Source: Paenibacillus sp. JZ16
GTDB lineage: Bacteria; Bacillota; Bacilli; Paenibacillales; Paenibacillaceae
Assembly (NCBI RefSeq): GCF_015326965.1
Contig: NZ_CP017659.1
Location: forward strand, 4,592,001 to 4,656,000
Length of the DNA: 64,000 bases
Reading direction: 5' to 3'
The position numbers and the translations under genes are program-made. The notes beneath the pieces were generated by a model. The model made no database searches, was not told the origin of the DNA, and saw only the letters and a program-made list of their open reading frames with translations. This document shows, piece by piece, positions 9,105-20,227 of the stretch. Each line of letters begins with the position of its first letter. Position 1 is the stretch's first letter.

Positions 9105-10286
9105 ATGAACAAGAAAAGTGTACGTGATGTAGAAGTAAGCGGCAAACGGGTGTTTGTCCGCGTCGATTTCAATGTACCGCTCGAAGATGGTAAAATTACA
9201 GACGACACTCGTATTCGCGAGACTTTGCCGACCATTAAGTATCTGGTAGAGCAAGGAGCGAAAGTCATCCTGGCCAGTCACATGGGTCGTCCAAAAGGAG
9301 AGGTCGTTGAATCTTTGCGCCTGACTCCGGCAAGTCAGCGTCTGTCCGAGCTGCTCGGCAAACCGGTAGCCAAAGCGGATGAAGCGGTAGGAGAAGCTGT
9401 TAAAGCTCAAGTCGAGAAGCTGCAAAACGGCGATGTGCTCGTGCTTGAAAATGTTCGTTTTTACGCTGGTGAAGAGAAGAATGATCCGGAACTTGCGAAG
9501 CAATTCGCCGAACTGGCCGATCTGTTCGTGAATGACGCGTTTGGTGCTGCTCACCGTGCGCACGCTTCGACAGAAGGTATCGCTCATCATCTTCCGGCTG
9601 TATCGGGATTGTTGATGGAGAAAGAGCTGTCCGTTCTCGGCAAAGCCCTTTCGAATCCGGACCGTCCTTTTACCGCCATCATCGGTGGATCGAAGGTTAA
9701 GGACAAAATCGACGTGATCGACAACTTGCTTACGCTTGCTGATAATGTCATCATCGGCGGTGGACTTGCTTACACGTTCTTCAAAGCTCAAGGCCATGAA
9801 ATCGGCCAATCTCTGCTTGATAAAGAGAAGCTTGATGTTGCACTCGGTTTCATCGAGAAAGCTAAAGAGCTGGGCAAAAACTTCTACCTGCCGGAAGATA
9901 TCGTCGTTACGGACGAGTTCAGCGCAGACGCGAATACCAAGGTCGTTGATATCGACGGCATTCCTGCCGATTGGGAAGGCGTTGACATCGGACCTAAGAC
10001 TCGCGCCAAGTATGCAGAAGTGATCAAGAACTCCAAGCTTGTCGTGTGGAACGGTCCTATGGGCGTATTCGAAATCGCTCCGTTCAGCAACGGTACTCGT
10101 GAAGTGGCACAAGCTTGTGCGGATACGGAAGCTTACACGATTATCGGCGGCGGCGACTCGGCTGCAGCTGCAGAGAAATTCGGTCTTGCCGACAAGATGA
10201 ACCACATCTCGACAGGCGGCGGTGCATCTCTTGAGTTCATGGAAGGCAAAGCACTTCCTGGTGTTGTGGCACTGAACGACAAATAG
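9105..10286 (+). CDS. pgk: Phosphoglycerate kinase
   Basis: A 393-residue enzyme making ATP and 3-phosphoglycerate from 1,3-bisphosphoglycerate. Segments seen include [31 protein letters not shown]-type ([12 protein letters not shown]), the hinge GGSKVKDKI, and the C-terminal nucleotide loop [13 protein letters not shown]. The ATG at 9105 is used because GGAGG (9091-9095) is correctly spaced for it and too close for the in-frame GTG at 9099. The 195-bp gap to gapA is longer than other gaps in this operon. Confidence 0.96.
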   Translation: MNKKSVRDVEVSGKRVFVRVDFNVPLEDGKITDDTRIRETLPTIKYLVEQGAKVILASHMGRPKGEVVESLRLTPASQRLSELLGKPVAKADEAVGEAVKAQVEKLQNGDVLVLENVRFYAGEEKNDPELAKQFAELADLFVNDAFGAAHRAHASTEGIAHHLPAVSGLLMEKELSVLGKALSNPDRPFTAIIGGSKVKDKIDVIDNLLTLADNVIIGGGLAYTFFKAQGHEIGQSLLDKEKLDVALGFIEKAKELGKNFYLPEDIVVTDEFSADANTKVVDIDGIPADWEGVDIGPKTRAKYAEVIKNSKLVVWNGPMGVFEIAPFSNGTREVAQACADTEAYTIIGGGDSAAAAEKFGLADKMNHISTGGGASLEFMEGKALPGVVALNDK

Positions 10287-10319
10287 AAATAGGCACTATA
10301 TTGGATAGCAAGTGGATGA

Positions 10320-11114
<795 letters not shown>

Positions 11115-12659
11115 ATGTCTGCTCCAAGACCTGTAGCTCTGATCATCATGGACGGTTTCGGGCTTCGCAACACCGAAGTGGGCAATGCGGTCGCTCAAGC
11201 GAACAAGCCTAACTACGACCGGTATTTGAAGCAATACCCGAACACCACGTTGACCGCTTGCGGTGAAGCCGTAGGCTTGCCGGAAGGTCAAATGGGGAAC
11301 TCTGAAGTGGGTCACTTGAACATCGGCGCAGGCCGGATCGTGTATCAGGACTTGACCCGCATCACGAAGTCGATTCGTGAAGGAGAATTCTTCGAGAACG
11401 AAACGCTGGTGGAAGCCGTTCGCGCTGCTAAGAACAACAACAAGAAGCTGCATCTGTACGGGCTGGTATCCGACGGCGGCGTTCACAGTCATATTGAGCA
11501 TATGTTTGCCATGCTGGATCTTTGCAAGAAGGAAGATTTCCATGACGTATACATCCATGGCTTCATGGATGGACGCGACGTGGCACCGGACAGCGGCAAG
11601 CAGTTCGTTAAAGATCTGATTGCGAAGATTGAAGAAGTGGGCGTTGGCCAAATCGCTACGCTTTCCGGTCGTTATTATGCGATGGACCGCGACAAGCGTT
11701 GGGATCGTGTCGAGAAGGCTTACCGTGCCATGGTGTATGGCGAAGGACCGAAATATACGGATCCGCTGAAAGCCATCATCGAATCTTACGAGAAATCGGT
11801 TTACGATGAATTCGTAGAACCGACCGTGATTGTGAATGGTGAAGGCGAGCCGGTTAGTCTGGTGGAGAGCGGAGATTCCGTTATCTTCCTGAACTACCGC
11901 CCTGACCGTGCGATTCAGCTGTCCCAGGTGTTTACGAATAATGACTTCCGTGGCTTTGAACGTGGACCGAAGTTCCCGCAAAACCTGCATTTTGTCTGCT
12001 TGACGCTGTTCAGCGAGACGGTGGAAGGCTTCGTTGCCTACAAACCGAAGAATCTCGATAACACGCTCGGCGAAGTGCTGGTTCAGCACAACAAGAAGCA
12101 GCTTCGGATTGCGGAAACCGAAAAGTACCCGCACGTGACATTCTTTTTCAGCGGTGGACGCGATGTTGAGCTTCCTGGTGAAACGCGCGTACTGATCAAC
12201 TCGCCGAAAGTGGCGACCTACGATCTGAAACCGGAGATGAGCGCTTATGAAGTGGCGGATGCTTGCGTGAGAGAAATCGAAGCGGATAAGCATGACGCGA
12301 TCATTTTGAACTTCGCCAACCCGGACATGGTAGGTCATTCCGGTATGCTGGAGCCGACAATTAAAGCCGTTGAGACTACGGATGAGTGTGTCGGCAAGGT
12401 CGTTGAGGCTGTTTTGGCAAAAGGCGGGGTAGTTCTGATTACCGCTGACCACGGGAACGCGGACATGGTATTTGACGAGAGTGGACGTCCGTTCACCGCA
12501 CATACTACGAACCCGGTTCCGTTCATCGTAACGGATGAGAATGTAACGCTGCGTGAAGGCGGTATTCTTGCCGACATTGCGCCAACCATTCTCGACCTGA
12601 TGGATCTGCCGAAGCCGGATGAGATGACTGGAACTTCCATGATTGCAGCACGTAAATAA
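11115..12659 (+). CDS. gpmI: 2,3-bisphosphoglycerate-independent phosphoglycerate mutase
   Basis: A 514-residue Mn-dependent enzyme interconverting 3- and 2-phosphoglycerate, of the alkaline-phosphatase superfamily. Metal ligands are visible in IIMDGFG (Asp13) and in the phospho-serine motif [15 protein letters not shown] (Ser63). The C-terminal metal motif is [12 protein letters not shown]. Its ATG follows the tpiA stop with no gap, and its ribosome-binding site (GAGGGGG) lies within tpiA. Length is typical of the family. Confidence 0.96.
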   Translation: MSAPRPVALIIMDGFGLRNTEVGNAVAQANKPNYDRYLKQYPNTTLTACGEAVGLPEGQMGNSEVGHLNIGAGRIVYQDLTRITKSIREGEFFENETLVEAVRAAKNNNKKLHLYGLVSDGGVHSHIEHMFAMLDLCKKEDFHDVYIHGFMDGRDVAPDSGKQFVKDLIAKIEEVGVGQIATLSGRYYAMDRDKRWDRVEKAYRAMVYGEGPKYTDPLKAIIESYEKSVYDEFVEPTVIVNGEGEPVSLVESGDSVIFLNYRPDRAIQLSQVFTNNDFRGFERGPKFPQNLHFVCLTLFSETVEGFVAYKPKNLDNTLGEVLVQHNKKQLRIAETEKYPHVTFFFSGGRDVELPGETRVLINSPKVATYDLKPEMSAYEVADACVREIEADKHDAIILNFANPDMVGHSGMLEPTIKAVETTDECVGKVVEAVLAKGGVVLITADHGNADMVFDESGRPFTAHTTNPVPFIVTDENVTLREGGILADIAPTILDLMDLPKPDEMTGTSMIAARK

Positions 12660-12692
12660 GTGGTTCATAATGGAACATAAACATAACATTAA

Positions 12693-13997
<1,305 letters not shown>

Positions 13998-14010
13998 TTG
14001 AAATAAGAGA

Positions 14011-14047
14011 AAGCCCGGCTCCTGCTTTGAGGGAGCTGGGCTTTTTT
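14011..14047 (+). terminator. Terminator of the glycolytic operon
   Basis: AAGCCCGGCTCC (14011-14022) pairs with GGGAGCTGGGCTT (14031-14043) and is followed by a T run, 14 bp after the eno stop. Confidence 0.9.
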
Positions 14048-14106
14048 GCATTGATTTGAGGAGCTGCAGGGTTGGGGCTGCACACTTTGTTATCGTGCCG
14101 AGGGAC

Positions 14107-14220
14107 GGTGCGTATATCGTCTCCGGTCGCTGTTACAATCGGGAAGCTGGAATGGAATAAGCTGAGGAAGCTTCCCGATTTTAAAGGCGAACGCGCTGCT
14201 CCTCCACCGATATACGCACC
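14107..14220 (+). repeat. Structured inverted-repeat element, copy 2
   Basis: The outer arms GGTGCGTATATCG (14107-14119) and CGATATACGCACC (14208-14220) are perfectly complementary but unrelated in sequence to those of copy 1. The inner arms are AATCGGGAAGCT (14137-14148) and AGCTTCCCGATT (14169-14180). The intervening core carries CCGGTCGCTGTT on one side and AAAGGCGAACGC...GCTGCTCCTCC on the other. These match the reverse complement of the corresponding parts at 5466-5577. It lies between the eno terminator and a second hairpin. Confidence 0.75.
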
Positions 14221-14280
14221 TGAGCAGGAAGAAGGTGTGCAGCTATTTGTGAGTATCTCATAGGAGTGAAAAGAAGAAAG

Positions 14281-14314
14281 CCCAGCTCTGTGATGTCACA
14301 TGAGCCGGGATTTT
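14281..14314 (+). terminator. Hairpin downstream of the structured repeat
   Basis: CCCAGCTC pairs with GAGCCGGG around an inner dyad TGTGA/TCACA and is followed by ATTTT. It could end a short transcript covering the structured element. The remaining 150 bp up to the next gene show nothing recognisable. Confidence 0.5.
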
Positions 14315-14471
14315 GGGTGTATGGGAGGCGGGTCCATTAGCATTTCGGTCTCGTCTTGAAATAACCGCTTAGTAAGAGGTCATCGAAAAGGATCATAAAG
14401 GTGGACTGCTGTAGACAAGATCATGTATTCATAAGGTTGATGATGCTAATTTTCTTTCGACGGGAAGATCA

Positions 14472-15356
14472 TCAATTCTGCTGCAGCATCTCCAAAAATG
14501 CCCCTGCCGCCAGCGAGGGCGACTGCTGCTTCCGAACGGCGACGCCAATATATCGATCCGGTAACGGAGTGTCTGTTCGAAGCTCCAGCAAGGAACCGTC
14601 CGAGATCTGAGACGAGACAAAGGCCCGTGGCAAGAAGGCTGTTCCATAACCGCGCTCGGCAAATTCTGCTAACATGTCCAGGCTGTTCAACTCGAAGTCG
14701 GCTGCCACTTCCACCCCTTGCGATCGGAACCACCCTTCGATGAAGGACCGCGTCGAGCTGCCGGGGGACAGCATCAAGAGGGGGAGCTCCGTCAATTCTT
14801 CCGTCCGTAGAGGCCTGCGCGCCCAATCTGCGAAGGCCGTTCCGACCACGGCGCAATAAGGCGAGGTACGGGAGTCGATGATATGGATTTCCTCGTCCGA
14901 TACGGGAAGGTGAACAAAGCCGAGATCCAACGATCCTTTCTTTAAGCGCTCCACGATGCTGCTTGTTCGCTCCTGTGACAGCTGAATGCGGATGTCGGGA
15001 TAGCGAGCATGGAATCGGTCGAGCAAGGAGAGGAGAAAGTCCTTGACGATAGCCCCGTTCGCGCCAATCCTCAGCCTGCCTTCGCTAAACTGCTTTAGCT
15101 TCTTCAATCGCCGCTCGGCTGAATCGAGTTCGTCGAATGCTTGCCTTACATGCTGATACAAGGCCTCTCCTTCTGTTGTTAAGCGGACGCCCTTGGATAA
15201 CCGGTCGAATAGCCCCACGCCGAGGGCTTCTTCCAACTGCTTGATGGCATAACTCACAGAGGGCTGTGTCATATGGAGGTTATGCGCAGCTTTCGTGAGA
15301 TTGGAAGTCTCTGCAGCATGCAGGAACACTCGATACCATTCCGTGTTGGCGATCAT
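14472..15356 (-). CDS. LysR-family transcriptional regulator
   Basis: A 294-residue regulator. The N-terminal winged helix (residues about 5-62) contains TKAAHNLHMTQPSVSYAIKQLEEALGVGLF-type sequence. The C-terminal periplasmic-binding-protein-like effector domain (about 90-290) includes LDLGFVHLPV and ERGYGTAFLPRAFV. It is transcribed divergently from the chorismate synthase paralogue across a 110-bp gap. That is the usual LysR arrangement and suggests it controls that gene. The effector is unknown. Confidence 0.9.
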   Translation of the reverse strand: MIANTEWYRVFLHAAETSNLTKAAHNLHMTQPSVSYAIKQLEEALGVGLFDRLSKGVRLTTEGEALYQHVRQAFDELDSAERRLKKLKQFSEGRLRIGANGAIVKDFLLSLLDRFHARYPDIRIQLSQERTSSIVERLKKGSLDLGFVHLPVSDEEIHIIDSRTSPYCAVVGTAFADWARRPLRTEELTELPLLMLSPGSSTRSFIEGWFRSQGVEVAADFELNSLDMLAEFAERGYGTAFLPRAFVSSQISDGSLLELRTDTPLPDRYIGVAVRKQQSPSLAAGAFLEMLQQN

Positions 15357-15466
15357 TTGTTATCAATCCTCTCTATGGCAACTGTTGATTATTACGATTT
15401 CATTTATTTCAAATATACCTCTAAACTGAAGGATAAGGAATCGAAATGTTTACGGGAGGTATGAAC

Positions 15467-16524
15467 ATGGCAGGAAGTACGTTTGGAGAGCGGTTAAAAA
15501 TGACTACGTTCGGGGAATCACACGGAGAAGCGGTGGGCGTCATTTTAGAAGGTGTCACACCGGGCGTTGAGCTGGACGAGGCTTACATTCAGATTCAGAT
15601 GGATCGCAGAAGGCCGGGGCAATCCTCTGTTACGACTCCCCGCAAGGAATACGATAAGATCCGCATTTTATCTGGACTTTTCGAGGGAAGAACGACGGGG
15701 ACGCCACTGTGCATCATGCTTAACAACACCGACATGCGCCCGTCGGCTTACGATACAATCAAATCGACCTACCGGCCCGGGCATGCGGATTTCACATATG
15801 AAAAAAAATACAAGATTCGCGACTATCGAGGAAGCGGAAGAGCTTCGGGAAGGGAGACGGCTGCGCGAGTGGCTGCTGGAGCCGTGGCGCGGAAGCTTCT
15901 GGAACGTCGGGGTGTCTCCATCCTGGCGTATACGACCGAGATCGGAGGCATCCGATGCGAGCAATTTGACGCCGATGCTATCGAACGGAATGCGGTTCGT
16001 GCGTGTGATCCGGAAGCAGCCGTTCGCATGATTGAGAGGATAGAACGACTGGCCGAAGAGGGGGACAGCTGCGGGGGATTGTCGAATGCCGAATTAGCGG
16101 CATTGCCGCGGGACTGGGGGAACCCGTATTCGACAAGCTTGACGCTGAGTTAGCGAAGGCTATGTTGTCCGTCGGCGCGATTAAGGGCATTGAATTCGGG
16201 GCAGGCTTTCAAGCGGCCACTATGCGGGGAAGCGAACACAACGATCAGATGGACGCGGGAGGGTTCCGGACGAACCATGCCGGCGGAATCATCGGTGGTA
16301 TCAGCACCGGGGCGGATATCGTGTTCCGAGTCGTCGTAAAGCCGACTTCATCCATTTCTACCCCTCAACAGACTGTCGATGTAGACGGCAATGAACGGGA
16401 AATTGCGACGATCGGCAGGCACGATCCATGCATCTGTCCCCGCGTCGTACCGGTGATCGAAGCGATGGCTTGCATGGTAATCGAGGATCATTACAAGCGT
16501 CAAGCCGCTTTGCTGGACGAATAG
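15467..16524 (+). pseudogene. aroC: Chorismate synthase paralogue, frameshifted
   Basis: Chorismate synthase makes chorismate from EPSP using reduced FMN. The first part (15467-16077) reads MAGSTFGERLKMTTFGESHG, RRRPGQSSVTTPRKE and GSGRASGRETAARVAAGAVA. The frame then breaks in a run of five G (16073-16077) after GDSCGG and stops at 16153. The expected continuation, IVECRISGIAAGLGEPVFD through to the end at 16524 (HAGGIIGGISTGADI, CPRVVPVIEAM), is intact in the next frame. One added G restores a full-length protein of about 352 residues. The start at 15467 has GGGAGG upstream. It stands outside an aro operon, so it is probably a second copy. It could also be a sequencing error in a homopolymer. 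Confidence 0.88.
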
Positions 16525-16544
16525 CAGGGAACAACATACGGCAA

Positions 16545-16574
16545 AAAACCGGAAGCGATCTGCTTCCGGTTTTG
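16545..16574. terminator. Bidirectional terminator between aroC-like gene and OYE gene
   Basis: AAAACCGGAAGC pairs with GCTTCCGGTTTT around a short loop, with A and T runs on the two sides. It lies between the converging ends of the two genes. Confidence 0.8.
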
Positions 16575-16632
16575 TATTTAAAGATCTAATGCGGCTCTCA
16601 GGTCCCAAGGGGGCTGGGGAGCTGAAATCGCA

Positions 16633-17757
16633 TTAAACCAGAGTTTGCAAGGAATCCGGCTTGAATGGTGCCAGCTCGTCGAAACGTCCGTCTCGAACCT
16701 TAGCGGCCCATTGCGGATCAGCCAACAGGGCACGGCCGACGGCAACCAGGTCAAATTCATTTTCCTCAAGACGATTCAGGAGCTCTTCGAGGTCTCTTTG
16801 GCCGGCACCCTTACCTTGGGTGAAGAGGCTGGTGAATACTTCATCGAGACCGACGGAACCGACGGTGATGACTGTTTTTCCTGTCAGTTTCTTGGCCCAT
16901 CCAGCAAAGTTCAGGTCAGAACCTTCGAATTCAGGCTCCCAGAAGCGACGGGTCGAGCAGTGGAATATATCGACCCCGGCGTCAGACAGCGCGGTTAACA
17001 ACTGACCCAGCTTTTCAGGCGTATCCGCCAGCTTGGCCTCATATTGGGTTGTCTTCCATTGGGATAGGCGGATGGCAACTGGGAAGTCTGGACCCACCGC
17101 CTCACGTACGGCTTTGACCACTTCGACCGCAAAGCGGGCACGCTTCAGCATGTCACCTCCGTATTCATCGGTACGCTGGTTCGTTCTCTCCCAGAGGAAT
17201 TGGTCGATCAGGTATCCGTGGGCACCATGGATTTCTACGCCGTCAAAGCCAAGGCGTTTGGCATTCGCGGCTGCATCGGCATAAGCTTGAATAACCTGCT
17301 CGATTTCATCCTTGGTCATGGGTTTCGTGACGACGTTGCCGTCCAGGTCAAGTCCGGATGGTCCGATCGGAAGTGCTTCTGGGTTAGGCTCGGCACCTAT
17401 TGGTCTAGTCATGCCGATGTGCCAAATTTGCGGCATGATCTTACCGCCGGCTTCGTGGACCTGACGGACCACCTCGGCCCAGCCGTTCAATGCGGCTTCA
17501 CCATGGAAGTTAGGTATATTGGGGTTATCGGTTGCAGCCGGGTGATTTATCAGTGTTCCCTCGGTAATGATCAATCCGACGCCATTCTCCGCACGCCGAC
17601 GGTAGTAAGCGGCCACATCCGGGCCTGGAACGCCGTTCGGAGAGAACCCGCGCGTCATAGGGGCCATCACCACGCGGGATGGAAGAGTAAGGTTACCGAT
17701 GGTATATGGCTCGAATAGGGATGCTGTAGATCGGACACTTTGATTTTGATTGCTCAT
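16633..17757 (-). CDS. Old Yellow Enzyme-type NADH:flavin oxidoreductase (ene-reductase)
   Basis: A 374-residue FMN-dependent TIM-barrel enzyme that would reduce activated C=C bonds of enones or nitro compounds in the cytoplasm. The N-terminus LFEPYTIGNLTLPSRVVMAPMTRG and GLIITEGTLI fit the family. FDGVEIHGAHGYLIDQFLW carries the substrate-binding His pair region (HGAHGY), and ERTNQRTDEYGG follows. The phosphate-binding loop GSVGLDE and VGRALLADP are also present. The next gene upstream on the same strand is an ArsR-type regulator, and both promoters carry the same 14-bp site. Electrophile or oxidative stress control is therefore likely but inferred. Confidence 0.92.
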   Translation of the reverse strand: MSNQNQSVRSTASLFEPYTIGNLTLPSRVVMAPMTRGFSPNGVPGPDVAAYYRRRAENGVGLIITEGTLINHPAATDNPNIPNFHGEAALNGWAEVVRQVHEAGGKIMPQIWHIGMTRPIGAEPNPEALPIGPSGLDLDGNVVTKPMTKDEIEQVIQAYADAAANAKRLGFDGVEIHGAHGYLIDQFLWERTNQRTDEYGGDMLKRARFAVEVVKAVREAVGPDFPVAIRLSQWKTTQYEAKLADTPEKLGQLLTALSDAGVDIFHCSTRRFWEPEFEGSDLNFAGWAKKLTGKTVITVGSVGLDEVFTSLFTQGKGAGQRDLEELLNRLEENEFDLVAVGRALLADPQWAAKVRDGRFDELAPFKPDSLQTLV

Positions 17758-17801
17758 GTATGGAATCCTCCAATATATTTAATATACTTTTCTGCATTTT
17801 C

Positions 17802-17815
17802 ATAAAAATAGATAT
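17802..17815 (+). promoter_or_regulatory. Putative ArsR operator, OYE promoter
   Basis: ATAAAAATAGATAT lies 45 bp upstream of the OYE start. The identical 14-mer occurs in opposite orientation upstream of the arsR-type gene (18197-18210). Confidence 0.6.
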
Positions 17816-17828
17816 ATATGATAAAAAG

Positions 17829-17885
17829 AAAGAGCTTTTAAGCTTAATCTTCAATCTGAATTTGCTTTTTAAGCCTAAAGCTCTT
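17829..17885 (-). terminator. Hairpin at the 3' end of the ArsR gene
   Basis: AAGAGCTTTTAAGCTTAA pairs imperfectly with TTAAGCCTAAAGCTCTT. The structure overlaps the last codons of the arsR-type gene and precedes an A/T-rich stretch. It is probably its terminator. Confidence 0.55.
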
Positions 17886-18195
17886 CCTTGAGTTGTTCGA
17901 TAAAACGCTTAATGCCCTCCTCATTGCGTCTATAATATGTCCACTGGCCCGCTCGATGGGATTCCAGTAAACCGGCCTTTTGCAATTTTACCAGGTAGCC
18001 AGAAACGACCGACTGAGCGAGTCCTGTTTTTTCTGAAATGGAGCCCACGCAGATACCGCCATGAAAATCACATTTGGAAGGCATGTGATCCTGCGGATCA
18101 AAATGTTCCTCCGGATGCTTCAGCCACTCCAGGATTTTAAACCGGGACTCGTTTGATAGTGCTTTGATGGTTTGTAAGGTATCCATGTGTTTCAT
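17875..18195 (-). CDS. ArsR-family transcriptional regulator
   Basis: A 106-residue winged-helix repressor. The recognition region reads ISEKTGLAQSVVSGYLVKLQKAGLLESHRAGQWTYYRR-like, with the start of the fold at LQTIKALSNESRFKILEWL. Cysteines in MPSKCDFHGGICVG (about residues 43-53) precede the recognition helix. They could form a thiol or metal sensor, which would fit control of an ene-reductase. It is upstream of and co-directional with the OYE gene, each with its own promoter and shared operator. Length is normal for the family. Confidence 0.9.
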   Translation of the reverse strand: MKHMDTLQTIKALSNESRFKILEWLKHPEEHFDPQDHMPSKCDFHGGICVGSISEKTGLAQSVVSGYLVKLQKAGLLESHRAGQWTYYRRNEEGIKRFIEQLKEEL

Positions 18196-18196
18196 T

Positions 18197-18210
18197 ATAT
18201 CTATTTTTAT
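18197..18210 (-). promoter_or_regulatory. Putative ArsR operator, arsR promoter
   Basis: The minus strand reads ATAAAAATAGATAT, identical to the site before the OYE gene. It begins 2 bp upstream of the arsR start codon. This would give autoregulation. Confidence 0.6.
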
Positions 18211-18304
18211 AGAAATGTAAATATGATTTTTAAAAATGATCGCTATCGGAGGATTAGGGCAACCAAGCGTGTGTTGTTTTGCCGTATAAAGGGATGTAGA
18301 CTGC

Positions 18305-19825
18305 TTACTGCGCTCCTACAAATTCAGCCGATTTGATGCCGGCTTGGCGGCCGAAAATAATGATCTCGGCAACGGAGTTGCCGCCGATCCGGTTTTGACC
18401 GTGCAAACCGCCGGTTAGTTCGCCGGCTGCGAACAGTCCTGGAATAGGCTTGCCGTCTTTATCCAAAACTTCCGTGTTCGTGTTGATTTTTACGCCGCCC
18501 ATGGTGTAGTGAATACCGGGGGCAATTTGGATGGCATGGTATGGAGCCCCAGATAATTCGTTATCCATGCCTGTCGTTCTGTTGAACTCGGTATCTTTAT
18601 TGTTCTTCACCGCGCTGTTCCATGTATCCAGTGTGGCTTGAAGCTGATCAGCTGGAACGCCCATTTCATTGGCCAAAGCCTCGATCGAATCGCCCTGAAT
18701 GACAAAGCCCATTTTTTCATATTGCTGAATCGCTTTAACCCGGGATTTTACCCCGGAATCGAACACAAGATAAGCCGATTTTTCAGGAAGCTTATTGATG
18801 GCGGCGGTGACGTTATCCCGAGTATCCAGCTCGTTTGTGAAACGTTTGCCTTGGCTGGAAACGAGGATGGCCCCTTCTCCCCGAACGGCTTCCCCGATAA
18901 GATAAGATTTCTCCTGCTGAACCGTAGGGTGAACCTGGATTTGATCCATATCGACCGTAGTGCCGCCGAGTTTTTCAATCATGGTAATGCCGTCACCGGT
19001 GCTGCCTTCTTGATTGGTGGTCACGTAACTTTTCAGATCGGACCGAACTTCGGAGATCATGTCCATGTTGGCTCCGAAACCGCCGGTTGTCACAACGACG
19101 GCATCCGCTGCAATAGATTTCTCGTCTTTCCCGTTGAAGATGACTTTGACGCCGTTTGCTTTGCCCTCTTTTTCCGTAATATCCGTTACCTTGGCGTTGA
19201 CGAATAGCGGAATTTCTTGTTCTTGTACATTTTTCACCAGACCGTTGACAAGGTATTGTCCTACCGCCGAGCCGTCCTCAGGACGGTGCGTGCGCTTTTC
19301 GTTCATGCCGCCCGTAATGGTGATATTGTTCAACCGAATCCCGATGGAATCCAGCCAATCGATCGCGCTTGCCGAATGGTCAACGAAGAAACGAAGCATG
19401 TCTTTGTCGTTGGTTTCATGACCGCCCTTTAAAGTCTCTTCATAAAATAAATCGTTGCTGTCCTTAATGCCCTGTTCTTGTTGGAACTTGGTTTCGGAAG
19501 CATTCATGCCCGAGGATGATTTTATGGTATTCCCGCCGGCAATCGGCATTTTTTCAAAAATGACCGGGTTCATGCCTTTTTCTTTTGCCTCAAGGGCAGC
19601 AGACATACCGGCTCCGCCTGCACCGACGATGATGATATCATACTTTTCTTTGAGCTGATCGATTGGCGTATACCCGGTTTGGGACGCACCCGAAACGGCC
19701 GTATCTGGGGCTTCTTCTTTTTTTGCGTTGTCTTGACTCTGATCCTGGGTCCCGCCGCCGCATCCCGCGATGGCGAGCATGAAAGAGAGAATGAGTATAA
19801 GCGTTGCTGCAACCTTCTTTTTCAC
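18305..19825 (-). CDS. Flavocytochrome c/fumarate reductase-type flavoprotein, lipoprotein
   Basis: A 506-residue FAD-dependent oxidoreductase exported and lipid-anchored: the signal peptide ends in the lipobox AIAGC (Cys22). The FAD_binding_2 fold begins at DIIIVGAGGAGMSAALEAKEKG. Later motifs are KSSSGMNASE, HRPEDGSAVGQYLVNGL, VVTTGGFGANM, HYTMGGVKINT and the FAD-contacting AAGELTGGLHGQNRIGGNS. These belong to the flavocytochrome c family (fumarate, urocanate and related reductases). No heme or FMN-binding domain is present, so its electron donor must be another protein. The substrate is not evident. The GTG at 19825 is used because GGAGGG precedes it at correct spacing, against an upstream in-frame GTG at 19840. 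Confidence 0.85.
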   Translation of the reverse strand: MKKKVAATLILILSFMLAIAGCGGGTQDQSQDNAKKEEAPDTAVSGASQTGYTPIDQLKEKYDIIIVGAGGAGMSAALEAKEKGMNPVIFEKMPIAGGNTIKSSSGMNASETKFQQEQGIKDSNDLFYEETLKGGHETNDKDMLRFFVDHSASAIDWLDSIGIRLNNITITGGMNEKRTHRPEDGSAVGQYLVNGLVKNVQEQEIPLFVNAKVTDITEKEGKANGVKVIFNGKDEKSIAADAVVVTTGGFGANMDMISEVRSDLKSYVTTNQEGSTGDGITMIEKLGGTTVDMDQIQVHPTVQQEKSYLIGEAVRGEGAILVSSQGKRFTNELDTRDNVTAAINKLPEKSAYLVFDSGVKSRVKAIQQYEKMGFVIQGDSIEALANEMGVPADQLQATLDTWNSAVKNNKDTEFNRTTGMDNELSGAPYHAIQIAPGIHYTMGGVKINTNTEVLDKDGKPIPGLFAAGELTGGLHGQNRIGGNSVAEIIIFGRQAGIKSAEFVGAQ

Positions 19826-20227
19826 TGTGTAACCCTCCACTTTCTCTACATCTATTTAGTTGACCATAAAGAGCCAAACGAAAAAGGAGGTTTACCGTAG
19901 AAAAACGAGAAACAATAGGGTGTGCGAGTGTGGCCTTTATTCTTCGAATCTCAGATCTTCCCCGGTTACCTCCCTCCGTCAGCCTCGTTAGGTCCACTTC
20001 ATTTTAATATAGGGCTGTTAATTAAGTGGTGAATTATTTCACAATATAAACTTAATTTTTATTTACAACGATGCCATCGGGTTGCGATTTTCTCGACTTC
20101 TGCGCATTTCCAATCTATTTGCCTTCATAGGGTCACCGCTTTTTCGCGTTGAGTTCCTTTATAATGAAGGTGTATCGTCTGACTAATGGCCTTTGTGAAT
20201 GATTACGCTCTGGATTGGAGGAGTTTT
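19826..20227. other. Long divergent intergenic region
   Basis: About 400 bp separate the flavoprotein gene from the TetR gene. No gene is supported. The minus strand contains a G-rich segment (around 19960-19995, GACGGAGGGAGGTAACCGGGG) followed by A-rich sequence. It could be a structured 5' leader of the flavoprotein mRNA, but I do not recognise a riboswitch class. Confidence 0.4.

Noticed and set aside
19826..20000. A known riboswitch (TPP, guanidine or fluoride type) in the flavoprotein leader
   Set aside because: I looked for the conserved cores of these classes on the minus strand and did not find them; only general G-rich character is present.
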